Source: Desulfosporosinus sp. UBA4726 (lineage in GTDB: Bacteria > Bacillota > Desulfitobacteriia > Desulfitobacteriales > Desulfitobacteriaceae). Taken from it: a stretch of 43,673 bases of DNA. This document shows, piece by piece, positions 32,781 to 41,773 of the stretch. Within the stretch, counting starts at the first letter, position 1. Each line of letters opens with the position of its first letter. A program made the position numbers and the translations under genes. The stretch lies in NCBI GenBank assembly GCA_002404215.1, contig DHJG01000014.1, forward strand, positions 20,357-64,029. The letters are read 5' to 3'. The notes beneath the pieces were generated by a model. That model did not search any database. It worked only from the letters and a program-made list of their open reading frames with translations, and was not told the DNA's origin.

Positions 32781-33218
32781 ATGTCAAACGAAATTTTAGA
32801 AAATGCCCGACTCTTGGCTGATGCCATTGCCCGAAGTCCCGAGCTTGCTGAATTACACAGCACGGAAGATGCAATGTCTGCTGACCTTTCAGCTCAAAAA
32901 TTGATCGCAGAATTACAGAAAGCTCAAGAACAGTTTATGGAAACTCAACAAAGTGATGCTGAGCCTTCTGAAGCCCATAAAAATCTGGTCGATGAAATCG
33001 AAACCAAAGTAGAGGCCAATCCCGCTATTTCAGCTTACATGAATGCACAAGATAAATTCACGGAAATGTTGGATAGCGTTAATTCCATTCTAGCAGGAGC
33101 CATTGCTGGTTCGTCAAACGGTGGTTGTGGTTGTGAGGACGACAGTTGTAATAGTGGCGAATGTGGCAGTGGCTGTGGTACTGGGAGTAGTTCCGGCTGT
33201 GGTTGCGGCGGACGCTAA
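32781..33218 (+). CDS. YlbF/YmcA (RicA-like) family protein with cysteine-rich tail
   Basis: 145 aa. Residues 1-105 are helical and match the YlbF/YmcA family (early SADLSAQKLIAELQKAQEQF, later NPAISAYMNAQDKFTEML). Bacillus YmcA works with YlbF and YaaT in RNase Y-dependent mRNA processing and competence/sporulation, and the three proteins hold iron-sulfur clusters. The last 30 residues are Gly/Ser/Cys-rich, with cysteines at 116, 118, 123, 128, 132, 140 and 142, more than I know from YmcA. The position directly after miaB and before mutS matches the Bacillus miaB-ymcA-cotE-mutS order, so an orthologous role is likely. Confidence 0.85.
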   Translation: MSNEILENARLLADAIARSPELAELHSTEDAMSADLSAQKLIAELQKAQEQFMETQQSDAEPSEAHKNLVDEIETKVEANPAISAYMNAQDKFTEMLDSVNSILAGAIAGSSNGGCGCEDDSCNSGECGSGCGTGSSSGCGCGGR

Positions 33219-33314
33219 GCTCAACGATGTACAAGAATCGATAAAGAGAAGGGAAGGGCTAGATACAATAGCTCTTCCCTTTTAGGATTTAAAGAGTAGG
33301 GGAGAATACAAGGA

Positions 33315-35864
33315 ATGACTACCCCGATGATGCAACAATATCGAGGAATTAAAGCAAAAGCACCCGATGCTATTCTTTTTTATCGGTTAGGCGATTTTTA
33401 TGAAATGTTTGGGGAGGATGCAGAAATTGCCTCACCCATTTTACAAATTGCCTTAACCGGACGAGATGCAGGGGGAGGGAAACGGATTGCCATGTGTGGC
33501 GTCCCTTATCATGCATTAGATAATTATTTGTCAAAGCTCGTCAACGCAGGCCATAAAGTTGCCATTTGTGAACAAGTTGAAGATGCCAAAAATGCTAAAG
33601 GGATTGTCAAGCGTGACATTATTCGTCTTGTTTCTCCAGGTACACTAACTGAATCTGTCTCTGAACGAAGCAATCATTATTTAGCCAGTGTGTATCAGGA
33701 TAAACAATGGGGACTTGCCTTTCTTGACTTATCCACTGGTGAATTTACGATTTTTCAAACCCCAGAACTAGATGTTCTCCTCACTGAACTGTCGCGAATT
33801 AACCCCGCCGAAATCCTACTGCCCCCCGAACTTATGAAAAAGTCCAAGACTTGGGTGGGTTATTATTGTAGTGTGCGCGAACGAAAGACATTTTCCGATC
33901 AGGGCTTGAGAAAGCGATTCGGACAACTGACGTTACTTCAGGAATTCCCTGTAGCAGCTCAATCCGCCGCTGCTTTATGGACCTACCTACTAGAAACAAT
34001 GCCGGGCGTTGATCCTACGCATATCATTGAGATAAAAACTTATCGTTCCGAGGACTGGATGTTTCTCGACCAATGGACACGTCGTAATCTTGAACTCACA
34101 GAATCCCTCCGAGGCGTTGGGAAAAAAGGAACACTACTTTCCGTTCTTGACTTAACTCAAACTGCTTTTGGTGGAAGGCTATTAAAACATTGGATCGATA
34201 AGCCCTTGCTTTTACAAGACGAAATAGACAGGCGTCTCAACGCTGTTGAAGAACTGACAATAGACTCATTTCTCCGCAAAGATTTATTTAAGCTTCTAGC
34301 TGAGGTCTATGACCTGGAGCGCCTAATGGGGAAAGTTTCTTATGGGACTGCCAATGCGAAAGACTTATTATCATTGGCGCAAACCTTAGCACTTCTTCCC
34401 AAAATTCAGACACTCCTAACGTCGAGCGTAGCTGAAACTCTTAAAATCAATGTTCCTCATCTCAATGGACTCGATTCATTGGTCATTAAACTCCAAAGTG
34501 CTCTTAATTCCAATCCCCCTTTATCCCTACGAGACGGAAACATTATTAAAACCGGTTATTCCAAAGAAATAGACGAATTGCGTCTCATTTCGACAGGCGG
34601 TAAAGAATGGGTTGCTCAATTAGAAAATTCTGAACGCGAACGAACTGGAATTCGTTCCTTAAAAATAGGATATAACAAAGTATTTGGTTATTATATAGAA
34701 ATTACCCATGCCAATTCCACACTGGTGCCTACAGACTACCAACGTAAGCAGACCCTGTCCAATGCTGAGCGCTTCATTACGCCCGAACTAAAAGAGTATG
34801 AACAAAAAATCATGGGGGCTGAGGAAAAGCTTAAAGACTTAGAGTACGAATTGCTTTTAACCCTTCGTGATGACGTCCGAGGATATACCAAAGCCATACT
34901 GCACATAGCTCAGGTATTGGCAGAAATTGATGTCTTCGTCAGTTTGGCAGAAGTGGCTGTTCGTAACCACTATGTTCGTCCGCAGATCAAAGAGAACGGT
35001 GAAACCCTCATCATAGAGGGTAGGCACCCTGTTGTTGAACAAATGCTGGAAGCTGGCGTGTTCGTGACCAATGATACGCACATGTCGTCAAATCATCATT
35101 TAGCCATCATCACTGGACCAAATATGGCAGGAAAATCAACTTACATGCGCCAAGTGGCCTTAATTGTCCTCATGGCACATATCGGGTCCTTTGTTCCGGC
35201 CAAGAGTGCCATTATTACTCTGGTTGACCGAATCTTTACACGGGTCGGCGCATCGGATGATTTAGCCGCTGGACAAAGTACGTTTATGGTGGAGATGCAA
35301 GAAGTAGCCCATATCTTAAAATACGCTACTGGGAAAAGCCTGATCATTTTGGATGAAATCGGACGGGGGACAGCTACCTTTGACGGGCTTAGCATCGCTT
35401 GGGCCGTGACCGAGCACCTTGTTCAACATCCTGAGTTCAACCCTAAAACTCTCTTTGCTACTCATTATCATGAGTTGACGCAACTCCAAGATGATTTTCC
35501 TAAGATTTTTAACCTCCATGTGGCCGTGAAGGAACGGGGGGAAGACATCGTTTTTTTACACAAAATATTACCGGGTCGAGCAGACCGCAGTTATGGCATT
35601 CAGGTAGCGCGTCTTGCCGGTCTTCCAAAAGAACTTCTTCAACGCGCTAAAGCCCTGCTTCTGGACTTAGAAGCATCCGAGCTAGCGCCTACGATGAATG
35701 ATACACTCAATCCAGTTACTCAATTTTCACTCTTTGACATTCCACAAACCCATCCGCTTTTACAAGAAATTAACCAACTCCAGCTGGAAGACATGACCGC
35801 ACGTCAAGCCCTCCAATACCTCTTTGACCTGCGTGAGCGAATTCAATCATTAGATACCATTTAA
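33315..35864 (+). CDS. mutS: DNA mismatch repair ATPase MutS
   Basis: 849 aa. The N-terminal mismatch-binding domain has the Phe-Tyr-Glu motif (GDFYEMFGEDA, about residues 27-37). The C-terminal ATPase has the P-loop GPNMAGKST (601-609) and Walker B Asp680-Glu681 in LDEIGRGTATFDGLSIAW, then the ABC signature helix and FATHYHELTQL. It recognises mismatches and recruits MutL. The ATG is the first in-frame start behind a GGGGAGAAT. Two unrelated genes separate it from mutL. Confidence 0.97.
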   Translation: MTTPMMQQYRGIKAKAPDAILFYRLGDFYEMFGEDAEIASPILQIALTGRDAGGGKRIAMCGVPYHALDNYLSKLVNAGHKVAICEQVEDAKNAKGIVKRDIIRLVSPGTLTESVSERSNHYLASVYQDKQWGLAFLDLSTGEFTIFQTPELDVLLTELSRINPAEILLPPELMKKSKTWVGYYCSVRERKTFSDQGLRKRFGQLTLLQEFPVAAQSAAALWTYLLETMPGVDPTHIIEIKTYRSEDWMFLDQWTRRNLELTESLRGVGKKGTLLSVLDLTQTAFGGRLLKHWIDKPLLLQDEIDRRLNAVEELTIDSFLRKDLFKLLAEVYDLERLMGKVSYGTANAKDLLSLAQTLALLPKIQTLLTSSVAETLKINVPHLNGLDSLVIKLQSALNSNPPLSLRDGNIIKTGYSKEIDELRLISTGGKEWVAQLENSERERTGIRSLKIGYNKVFGYYIEITHANSTLVPTDYQRKQTLSNAERFITPELKEYEQKIMGAEEKLKDLEYELLLTLRDDVRGYTKAILHIAQVLAEIDVFVSLAEVAVRNHYVRPQIKENGETLIIEGRHPVVEQMLEAGVFVTNDTHMSSNHHLAIITGPNMAGKSTYMRQVALIVLMAHIGSFVPAKSAIITLVDRIFTRVGASDDLAAGQSTFMVEMQEVAHILKYATGKSLIILDEIGRGTATFDGLSIAWAVTEHLVQHPEFNPKTLFATHYHELTQLQDDFPKIFNLHVAVKERGEDIVFLHKILPGRADRSYGIQVARLAGLPKELLQRAKALLLDLEASELAPTMNDTLNPVTQFSLFDIPQTHPLLQEINQLQLEDMTARQALQYLFDLRERIQSLDTI

Positions 35865-35884
35865 TTTATGGAGGGGGAGTAAAT

Positions 35885-37549
35885 ATGCCTAATCGAGTAG
35901 GTATTGATGTAGGCGGTACCTATACCGATGCTGTATTTATTCACAATGGTCGTATCGAACGTACAGCCAAAGTGCCCACGAGATCTGTTGATTTAGTGGA
36001 AACTATATTGAATGCCTTTGATACGTTGAAAATCCCTGATGAGCAGGTGATCAACCAGATTACAGTGAGCACAACACTCGTTACGAATGGCATTCTCCAA
36101 GATCAACTTCCTTCGGTCGAATTGCTTTTATTCTCTGGACATGGGATGAGCTTAGATGCGCTTCCTTGGCCGGTTAATTATCGGGAGCTCTCCGGAGAAA
36201 TGGATTTCCGAGGTCGAGAAATAGAGCCACCCGACCAGAGAGAATGGGAGAAGCTTAAATCCGATCTACGTGAAGGTCCTACCCACGTCGCCATCGTAGG
36301 TAAGTTTTCCCATAGGAACGGTCTTCATGAAGAACAGCTAGCGTCCTATCTAAGACAACTTAATCCCTCATTAAACATTGCCTTGGGACATGAGTGGGGA
36401 CAAGCTAATTTTTATCGACGCAGCCTGACCACGTATCTTAGCATAGGTGTTTCCGATTTATATCATCAATTTGTTCAACAATTACAAACGGCCGTAACTG
36501 CCCGAAAGATTAAAGCCCCGATTTCTATCTTAAAGGCGGACGGTGGGATTTTACCTCTTGCAAAGCTTCGGCCCATCGATTCCATTTATTCTGGACCGGC
36601 GGCAAGTGTCCTTGCCGCTTTGACTCAACTTGAAACAACAGCTTCCTGTATCGTCGTGGATATTGGCGGAACAACGACAGATATAGGGCTTATCCTTTCT
36701 GGCGTCCCGTTACTTAGTTCAAAAGGAGCCCAGATCGGTCCTTTTTCAACCCTTGTCCGAACCCTTGCGGTCCGTTCAATTCCAGTGGGCGGGGACTCTG
36801 TCATCCGTGCCACAGATCAGGGTTTTATACTCGAAAATTACCGCCTTGGTCCCGCCTATTGTCTGGGTGGAAATATACCGACGCCAACGGATGCGATGCG
36901 CTACCTTGGTCTTATTGACTATGGCAACGAGCAATTGGCGGAAGAAGGACTGGCCTCTATTTTGCCTGAGGAACGGCGAACACAGACGTTTCTGTATGAG
37001 CTGGCCACAGCTATTATTGAAAGGATGGTTGAGAAAATCGCGGAGGCTGTTGATTCCCTTAAGCGAGAGTGGCAAGAAGAGCCAGCTTACAAAGTTTGGG
37101 AGGTTCTCCATCCTCATGTAAATCAAGCTTTCCAGACGTTAGTCAGCGGAGGAGGCGCTCGGGGTATGACAACGGCTCTCGGTAAACGCCTCGGCACGCC
37201 TGTTCAACTCGGGGCTTTTTCGGAAGTATCTAATGCCCTTGGTGCGGCTATGGCTAGATCTACCTTGGATTGCACCCTTCATCTTGACACCTATATGAAA
37301 CAGTATCGCGTGGAAGAGACAGGCGAACAGGGAAAATGGACAGGATCACTTCGACCTTACCTCGAAGTGGAGGGATTTATGGATACCCTGGTTCAGAAGC
37401 AAGCAGCACGTTATGGGATTATGATTCAAGATCTGGAAAAGGAGCCCTTCGATTTCTTTCCTATAGTTCAAGGTTCTAGAACTGTAGGCCAAATTGTGCG
37501 CGGAGCCGTTCATTTGCGGGCCGGTGTGATTGGGAGGGTACACGTATGA
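35885..37549 (+). CDS. Hydantoinase/oxoprolinase family (HyuA-like) protein
   Basis: 554 aa with the ASKHA-type ATPase marks: N-terminal GIDVGGTYTDAVFI (normally GGTFTD), then STTLVTNGI near residue 62, central SGPAASVLAA and VDIGGTTTDIGLI (about residues 255-270), and a late GGGARGMTTALGKRLGTPV. Family members use ATP to open hydantoins, 5-oxoproline or acetone-type substrates, usually with a HyuB partner; none is visible here. The gene is directly after mutS (20 bases, with GGAGGGG), and its stop overlaps the next gene (ATGA). Its activity cannot be assigned. Confidence 0.86.
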   Translation: MPNRVGIDVGGTYTDAVFIHNGRIERTAKVPTRSVDLVETILNAFDTLKIPDEQVINQITVSTTLVTNGILQDQLPSVELLLFSGHGMSLDALPWPVNYRELSGEMDFRGREIEPPDQREWEKLKSDLREGPTHVAIVGKFSHRNGLHEEQLASYLRQLNPSLNIALGHEWGQANFYRRSLTTYLSIGVSDLYHQFVQQLQTAVTARKIKAPISILKADGGILPLAKLRPIDSIYSGPAASVLAALTQLETTASCIVVDIGGTTTDIGLILSGVPLLSSKGAQIGPFSTLVRTLAVRSIPVGGDSVIRATDQGFILENYRLGPAYCLGGNIPTPTDAMRYLGLIDYGNEQLAEEGLASILPEERRTQTFLYELATAIIERMVEKIAEAVDSLKREWQEEPAYKVWEVLHPHVNQAFQTLVSGGGARGMTTALGKRLGTPVQLGAFSEVSNALGAAMARSTLDCTLHLDTYMKQYRVEETGEQGKWTGSLRPYLEVEGFMDTLVQKQAARYGIMIQDLEKEPFDFFPIVQGSRTVGQIVRGAVHLRAGVIGRVHV

Positions 37550-38880
37550 AACGAACTGGAATTTTATTTTTCCCTGCCTTTGATTGGTCACTGGGTGACT
37601 TTCATCCTGAACGTGAAGAACGTCTGCTCTATACGCAGGAGCAACTGTTTGAAGAGGGGGTCCTCGACTTGCCCCAAATCAAGCAGTTTTCACCGTGCGT
37701 TGCCTCTATACACCAGGTGTTACGAGCTCAAGCTTTATTGCCGAATCCGAGGGTGCATGCGGATACGCTAGATGCTCACCTTATTGCAGCGGGGAGTGCT
37801 ATCTTACTCGGTGAAGCACGGGTCCGCGGGGACATTGCCAATGGTTTCGTCCTGGCACGCCCCCCAGGGCATCACTCTGGGGGGACTGTTTGGGGAAATC
37901 GTGGCTTTTGTACGATCAATAATGAAGCTGTCCTTGTGAACCATTTGAGGGCTCGGCTGGGAGTTAAGAAGATCGCCATTATAGATACTGATGTTCATCA
38001 CGGAGATGGCACACAAGATATTTTTTATCACGATCCCAATGTCCTTTTCATTTCTCTTCACCAAGATGGCCGTACACTTTATCCTGGTACTGGTTTTGTC
38101 AATGAAAAAGGTGGTCCAAATGCTTGGGAACAGACCTTGAACATTCCACTACCACCGGGGACCGGAGACGAAGGGTACCACTACGTTCTGGAAAACTGGG
38201 TACTACCACGCTTACAAGCGTTTGCCCCTGATTTGATTATTAATTCAGCGGGGCAGGATAATCATTTTACGGATCCTTTAGCTTCAATGAATCTGACCGC
38301 AGGCGGATATGGGCGAATTACCGAACTTCTTCAACCTGATTTAGCAGTTCTTGAAGGCGGATATTCCATTGAAGGGGCACTGCCTTATGTTAACTTGGCT
38401 ATTTTACTTGCTCTGGCCGGAGAAGATTACCATCATGTTCGTGAACCTCAGAAACTAGATCGTCCCGTTTTATCATTAGCGACTATTAAACCGTACATTG
38501 AGGCATTAAAAAAACAACATCAAACCATTAAACCCAGCTTTACTATCCGTAAAAAAGCCTTTTTCCCCACCGGGAATTGGATCTATAGTCCCCATTCCGT
38601 CTATTATGATACAGAAGGGTTCCAAGAAAACCGACATGATTACGTCCGCCAATGCAACCATTGCGCAGGAACCGTCTATATTGAGAGCGATCGTTCTCCC
38701 CATAAGTCGATACTAGTACGAATCCCGTTTCAAGCCTGTCCGGAGTGTGAACAAGCTGGCTATGACCTTTGGGACCATCTTCTACATCACAGTGATGATT
38801 GTATAAGTGGGCTATTGCAAAACCAGCTCCAAGATAAATTTTCAGTTTGGCATAGGAAAGAAGGACTGACGCTATTTTGA
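37546..38880 (+). CDS. Histone-deacetylase-family (AcuC-like) hydrolase with C-terminal zinc-ribbon-like tail
   Basis: 444 aa. Residues 1-300 are a class I/II HDAC-type domain: active-site His109-His110 in RPPGHHSGG, zinc ligands Asp149 and His151 in DTDVHHGDGTQ, Asp238 in SAGQDNHFTDPL and the catalytic Tyr in LEGGYS. It should deacetylate protein or small acyl-amide substrates; AcuC removes acetyl groups from acetyl-CoA synthetase. Residues 370-401 add Cys370-x2-Cys373 and Cys398-x2-Cys401, a probable zinc ribbon not part of plain AcuC. It overlaps the HyuA-like gene by four bases and mutL by three. Confidence 0.87.
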   Translation: MKRTGILFFPAFDWSLGDFHPEREERLLYTQEQLFEEGVLDLPQIKQFSPCVASIHQVLRAQALLPNPRVHADTLDAHLIAAGSAILLGEARVRGDIANGFVLARPPGHHSGGTVWGNRGFCTINNEAVLVNHLRARLGVKKIAIIDTDVHHGDGTQDIFYHDPNVLFISLHQDGRTLYPGTGFVNEKGGPNAWEQTLNIPLPPGTGDEGYHYVLENWVLPRLQAFAPDLIINSAGQDNHFTDPLASMNLTAGGYGRITELLQPDLAVLEGGYSIEGALPYVNLAILLALAGEDYHHVREPQKLDRPVLSLATIKPYIEALKKQHQTIKPSFTIRKKAFFPTGNWIYSPHSVYYDTEGFQENRHDYVRQCNHCAGTVYIESDRSPHKSILVRIPFQACPECEQAGYDLWDHLLHHSDDCISGLLQNQLQDKFSVWHRKEGLTLF

Positions 38881-40856
38881 CATCGGTAATTCATATTCTG
38901 GACACTCATTCTGCAAACCAAATTGCCGCTGGCGAAGTCGTAGAACGTCCTGCTTCTGTTGTCAAGGAACTGATCGAAAACGCCTTAGACGCAGGGGCAA
39001 AACACATTGACATCACCATCGAAGGAAACGGCGTACCATTAATTAGGGTAAGGGATGATGGGTGTGGGATCGCCGTTGCGGACTTGCCTTTAGCCGTTAT
39101 ACGTCATGCAACCAGCAAAATTAGTCAGATCGAAGACCTAGATCATTTGCAAACACTTGGTTTCAGAGGAGAGGCACTACCGAGTATTGCCTCGGTTTCT
39201 CACTTGGAGATTACCTCACGCCCTGCAGATGAAGTTGCTGGGTTAAGCCTGACTCTGAAGGGTGGGGAGCAAGGGGAGTTTAACGAAGTGGGGTGCCCCG
39301 TCGGAACATCCGTGACGGTCCGCAATCTTTTTTTCAATACCCCTGCACGCTTAAAATTTCTAAAATCCACCCCTACAGAATTCGGCCAAATAAGTGACAC
39401 GGTTGGACGAATGGCCCTTGCCCACCCGGAAATCGCCTTTTCTTTGACTCACCCACAGCAAGTTGTTTTACAAACGTCCGGACATGGGGATTTGCGTGAA
39501 GCTATTGGTGCAATCCTCGGTCATACAATTGCACGACAACTCATTCCGATCAACGCCCACCACGAAGACTGGCGGTTAGAGGGGTTTATCAGTCCGCCGG
39601 ATCTAGTCCGTTCTTCTAAGCAAGCGCAAACGTTTATGATCAACGGGCGAATTGTCCGCTCGCCCTTCTTGAGCCGTGCCCTGGAGGAAGGGTACCATAC
39701 CCTTATTCCGACGAAACTCCATCCTGTAGTCGTACTTCATCTTCATGTTCCACCCTCAGATTATGATGTGAATGTCCATCCCACAAAAATGGATGTGCGG
39801 TTCAAGCATGAGCAAGCTCTAACCCCTTTTATTAGTCAAGCTGTCTTTAAAACCCTACTGAGCAGTAAACCATTACCCTCGTTTCAAACCCAGTCCACAT
39901 TCCAGCTCAAATCTAAACAGACCTTGCCGCTACAGGGTTTTCTGCCCTCCAAAGCGATAACCTCTCCAATGAGCTCCCAGACATCATTGCAAATTCGTGA
40001 GACGGCAGTACCACCAAGAGTCCCAAATCCTGCTAGTGAACATGCCCCTAGACTCGATCTGATCGACCAACCACAGCTCTTCAATGCTACTTCGAAAAAG
40101 AATACAATTAGGGGACGTCAGGATCCAAGTGAAACTCATCCAACAACTTTTCCTGATCCCTGCACCCAGGAGTATCCAGATACTCAAATTGATCTATCTC
40201 AGGATCTTCCGACCCAGAGTGATCTACAGATACAAGAGAGTCTGTCTACCTCAATTGATTCAGAAGTCCAAAACATCTTAAGCAATATATGGCCATTAGC
40301 ACAGCTGTTCAACACCTATATCTTAGCGACAGATGGTAAAATTCTTCTTTTGATCGACCAACATGCTGCTCACGAACGGATTAACTATGAACATCTCTTA
40401 GCAAAGTTTAAAGCAGCTGACCAATCCAGCCAAACTCTTCTTATCCCACTTCCTATGGAGTTTACACTTCAGGAGGAACAAGTGATTTTGGAATATTTAT
40501 GGATTCTTAATGAAATGGGATTTATTTTGGAACAATTTGGAATGCGAACCTACTTGTTACGCGGTGTGCCTGTTCAAACAAGTACTTCTCAAGCAGACAG
40601 GCTACTTCGTCAGTTTATCGAAGAAATCTTGCAGAAGAATTCTTCGCCCAGTTTAGACAAGTTATTGCAAGAATGGATTTATCTGTTGGCATGCAAAGAA
40701 TCTATTAAAGCCCAAGATACGCTTTCCTTACTGGAAATGGAGCAATTGATTGCCCAACTAAATCAAACTGAAAATCCCTATACATGTCCACATGGACGCC
40801 CAACGATGGTTAAAATGACTCGTTCAGAACTGGAAAGACGTTTTTACCGCACATAA
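38877..40856 (+). CDS. mutL: DNA mismatch repair endonuclease MutL
   Basis: 659 aa. The N-terminal GHKL ATPase has ELIENALDAGAKHID, DDGCGI and FRGEALPSIASVSHL. A Pro/Ser/Thr-rich linker covers about residues 335-470. The C-terminal domain has the zinc-site endonuclease motif DQHAAHERINYE (494-505) plus ACKESIKAQ and CPHGRPT, so it should nick DNA, as in organisms without MutH. The start is TTG, overlapping the HDAC-like stop (TTGA). The family is certain. Confidence 0.97.
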   Translation: MTSVIHILDTHSANQIAAGEVVERPASVVKELIENALDAGAKHIDITIEGNGVPLIRVRDDGCGIAVADLPLAVIRHATSKISQIEDLDHLQTLGFRGEALPSIASVSHLEITSRPADEVAGLSLTLKGGEQGEFNEVGCPVGTSVTVRNLFFNTPARLKFLKSTPTEFGQISDTVGRMALAHPEIAFSLTHPQQVVLQTSGHGDLREAIGAILGHTIARQLIPINAHHEDWRLEGFISPPDLVRSSKQAQTFMINGRIVRSPFLSRALEEGYHTLIPTKLHPVVVLHLHVPPSDYDVNVHPTKMDVRFKHEQALTPFISQAVFKTLLSSKPLPSFQTQSTFQLKSKQTLPLQGFLPSKAITSPMSSQTSLQIRETAVPPRVPNPASEHAPRLDLIDQPQLFNATSKKNTIRGRQDPSETHPTTFPDPCTQEYPDTQIDLSQDLPTQSDLQIQESLSTSIDSEVQNILSNIWPLAQLFNTYILATDGKILLLIDQHAAHERINYEHLLAKFKAADQSSQTLLIPLPMEFTLQEEQVILEYLWILNEMGFILEQFGMRTYLLRGVPVQTSTSQADRLLRQFIEEILQKNSSPSLDKLLQEWIYLLACKESIKAQDTLSLLEMEQLIAQLNQTENPYTCPHGRPTMVKMTRSELERRFYRT

Positions 40857-40956
40857 TCTTCTAAAAGTTTGTGTGTATCATGACCTGGGTATACTATCAG
40901 TTAGGGGCGAAATGCATAGCCCTATTGATACGAGAAAGAAAACCGGAGGTTCAATA

Positions 40957-41754
40957 TTGAATGAAATCTCTATTCTTATAAAAACTACGCATTCTGACTT
41001 AGAACTGCAAGAGAGACTTCAGTGGTTTCTCCAACAGCCAGGATGTAAATGGATGCTCGCCCAGAGTGGGGAAGGGGAACTGCCAGAACTAACAATTGCA
41101 CGTCGTGGTGTTTTCTTGACTCATGAGAGCGAACGCCTATCCTTTCATGCAAGTATGGCTGTGATTCGATTACTTAATCTCCTACGTGGTGGGTCTGATC
41201 GTTATCTCCAAGCTACCCAGCTAAAAGCTGGAGATTCTTTAGTTGATGCCACACTGGGTCTAGGGACGGATGCCCTGATTGGGGCATGGGCTGTCGGCAA
41301 AAAGGGAAGGGTCTTGGCGATCGAACAATCTCCGATCTTAGCGGCCTTGGTTCATGATGGCTTAAATCATTTTAAGGAAATCATTCCAGACGCCAAAAAT
41401 GAGGAAAAGAAGGCTACTTGGGTTGCTTTAGAACAGGCTTCTCGGCAAATTGATGTTCGCTGGGGAGAACACCGAGAGTACTTAAGCAGCATCCCCGACC
41501 ACTCTGTCGATGTTGTCTACTTTGATCCCATGTTTCGCCACACCCGTAAACAGTCTGACTCGATCCAACCCTTACACCGCTGGTCAGACCATAGACCTCT
41601 TGATCAGGAGGCAGTTTTAGAAGCTTGTCGAATTGCTCGGCATCGAGTTGTACTAAAGGAACGTAAAAACAGTCCTGAGTTCCAACGTCTAGGGTTTGAG
41701 ATTCAATACGGTAGCCAGTACAGCCCCGTCGATTATGGTATTATTTTAGTTTAA
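40957..41754 (+). CDS. RsmJ/YpiP-like SAM-dependent methyltransferase
   Basis: 265 aa from the TTG at 40957, chosen for the GGAGG at 40945-40949; an in-frame start at 40873 would add 28 residues without a ribosome site. Motif I is VDATLGLGTDALIGAW, then VLAIEQSPILAALVHDGL and the catalytic-type VYFDPMFRHTRK; the late SQYSPVDYGIILV end is typical of the DUF548 (RsmJ) superfamily and of Bacillus YpiP. RsmJ methylates 16S rRNA in Escherichia; the Firmicute substrate is unproven. It sits between mutL and miaA. Confidence 0.85.
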   Translation: MNEISILIKTTHSDLELQERLQWFLQQPGCKWMLAQSGEGELPELTIARRGVFLTHESERLSFHASMAVIRLLNLLRGGSDRYLQATQLKAGDSLVDATLGLGTDALIGAWAVGKKGRVLAIEQSPILAALVHDGLNHFKEIIPDAKNEEKKATWVALEQASRQIDVRWGEHREYLSSIPDHSVDVVYFDPMFRHTRKQSDSIQPLHRWSDHRPLDQEAVLEACRIARHRVVLKERKNSPEFQRLGFEIQYGSQYSPVDYGIILV

Positions 41755-41773
41755 TTTAATGGGGGATGGTTTA

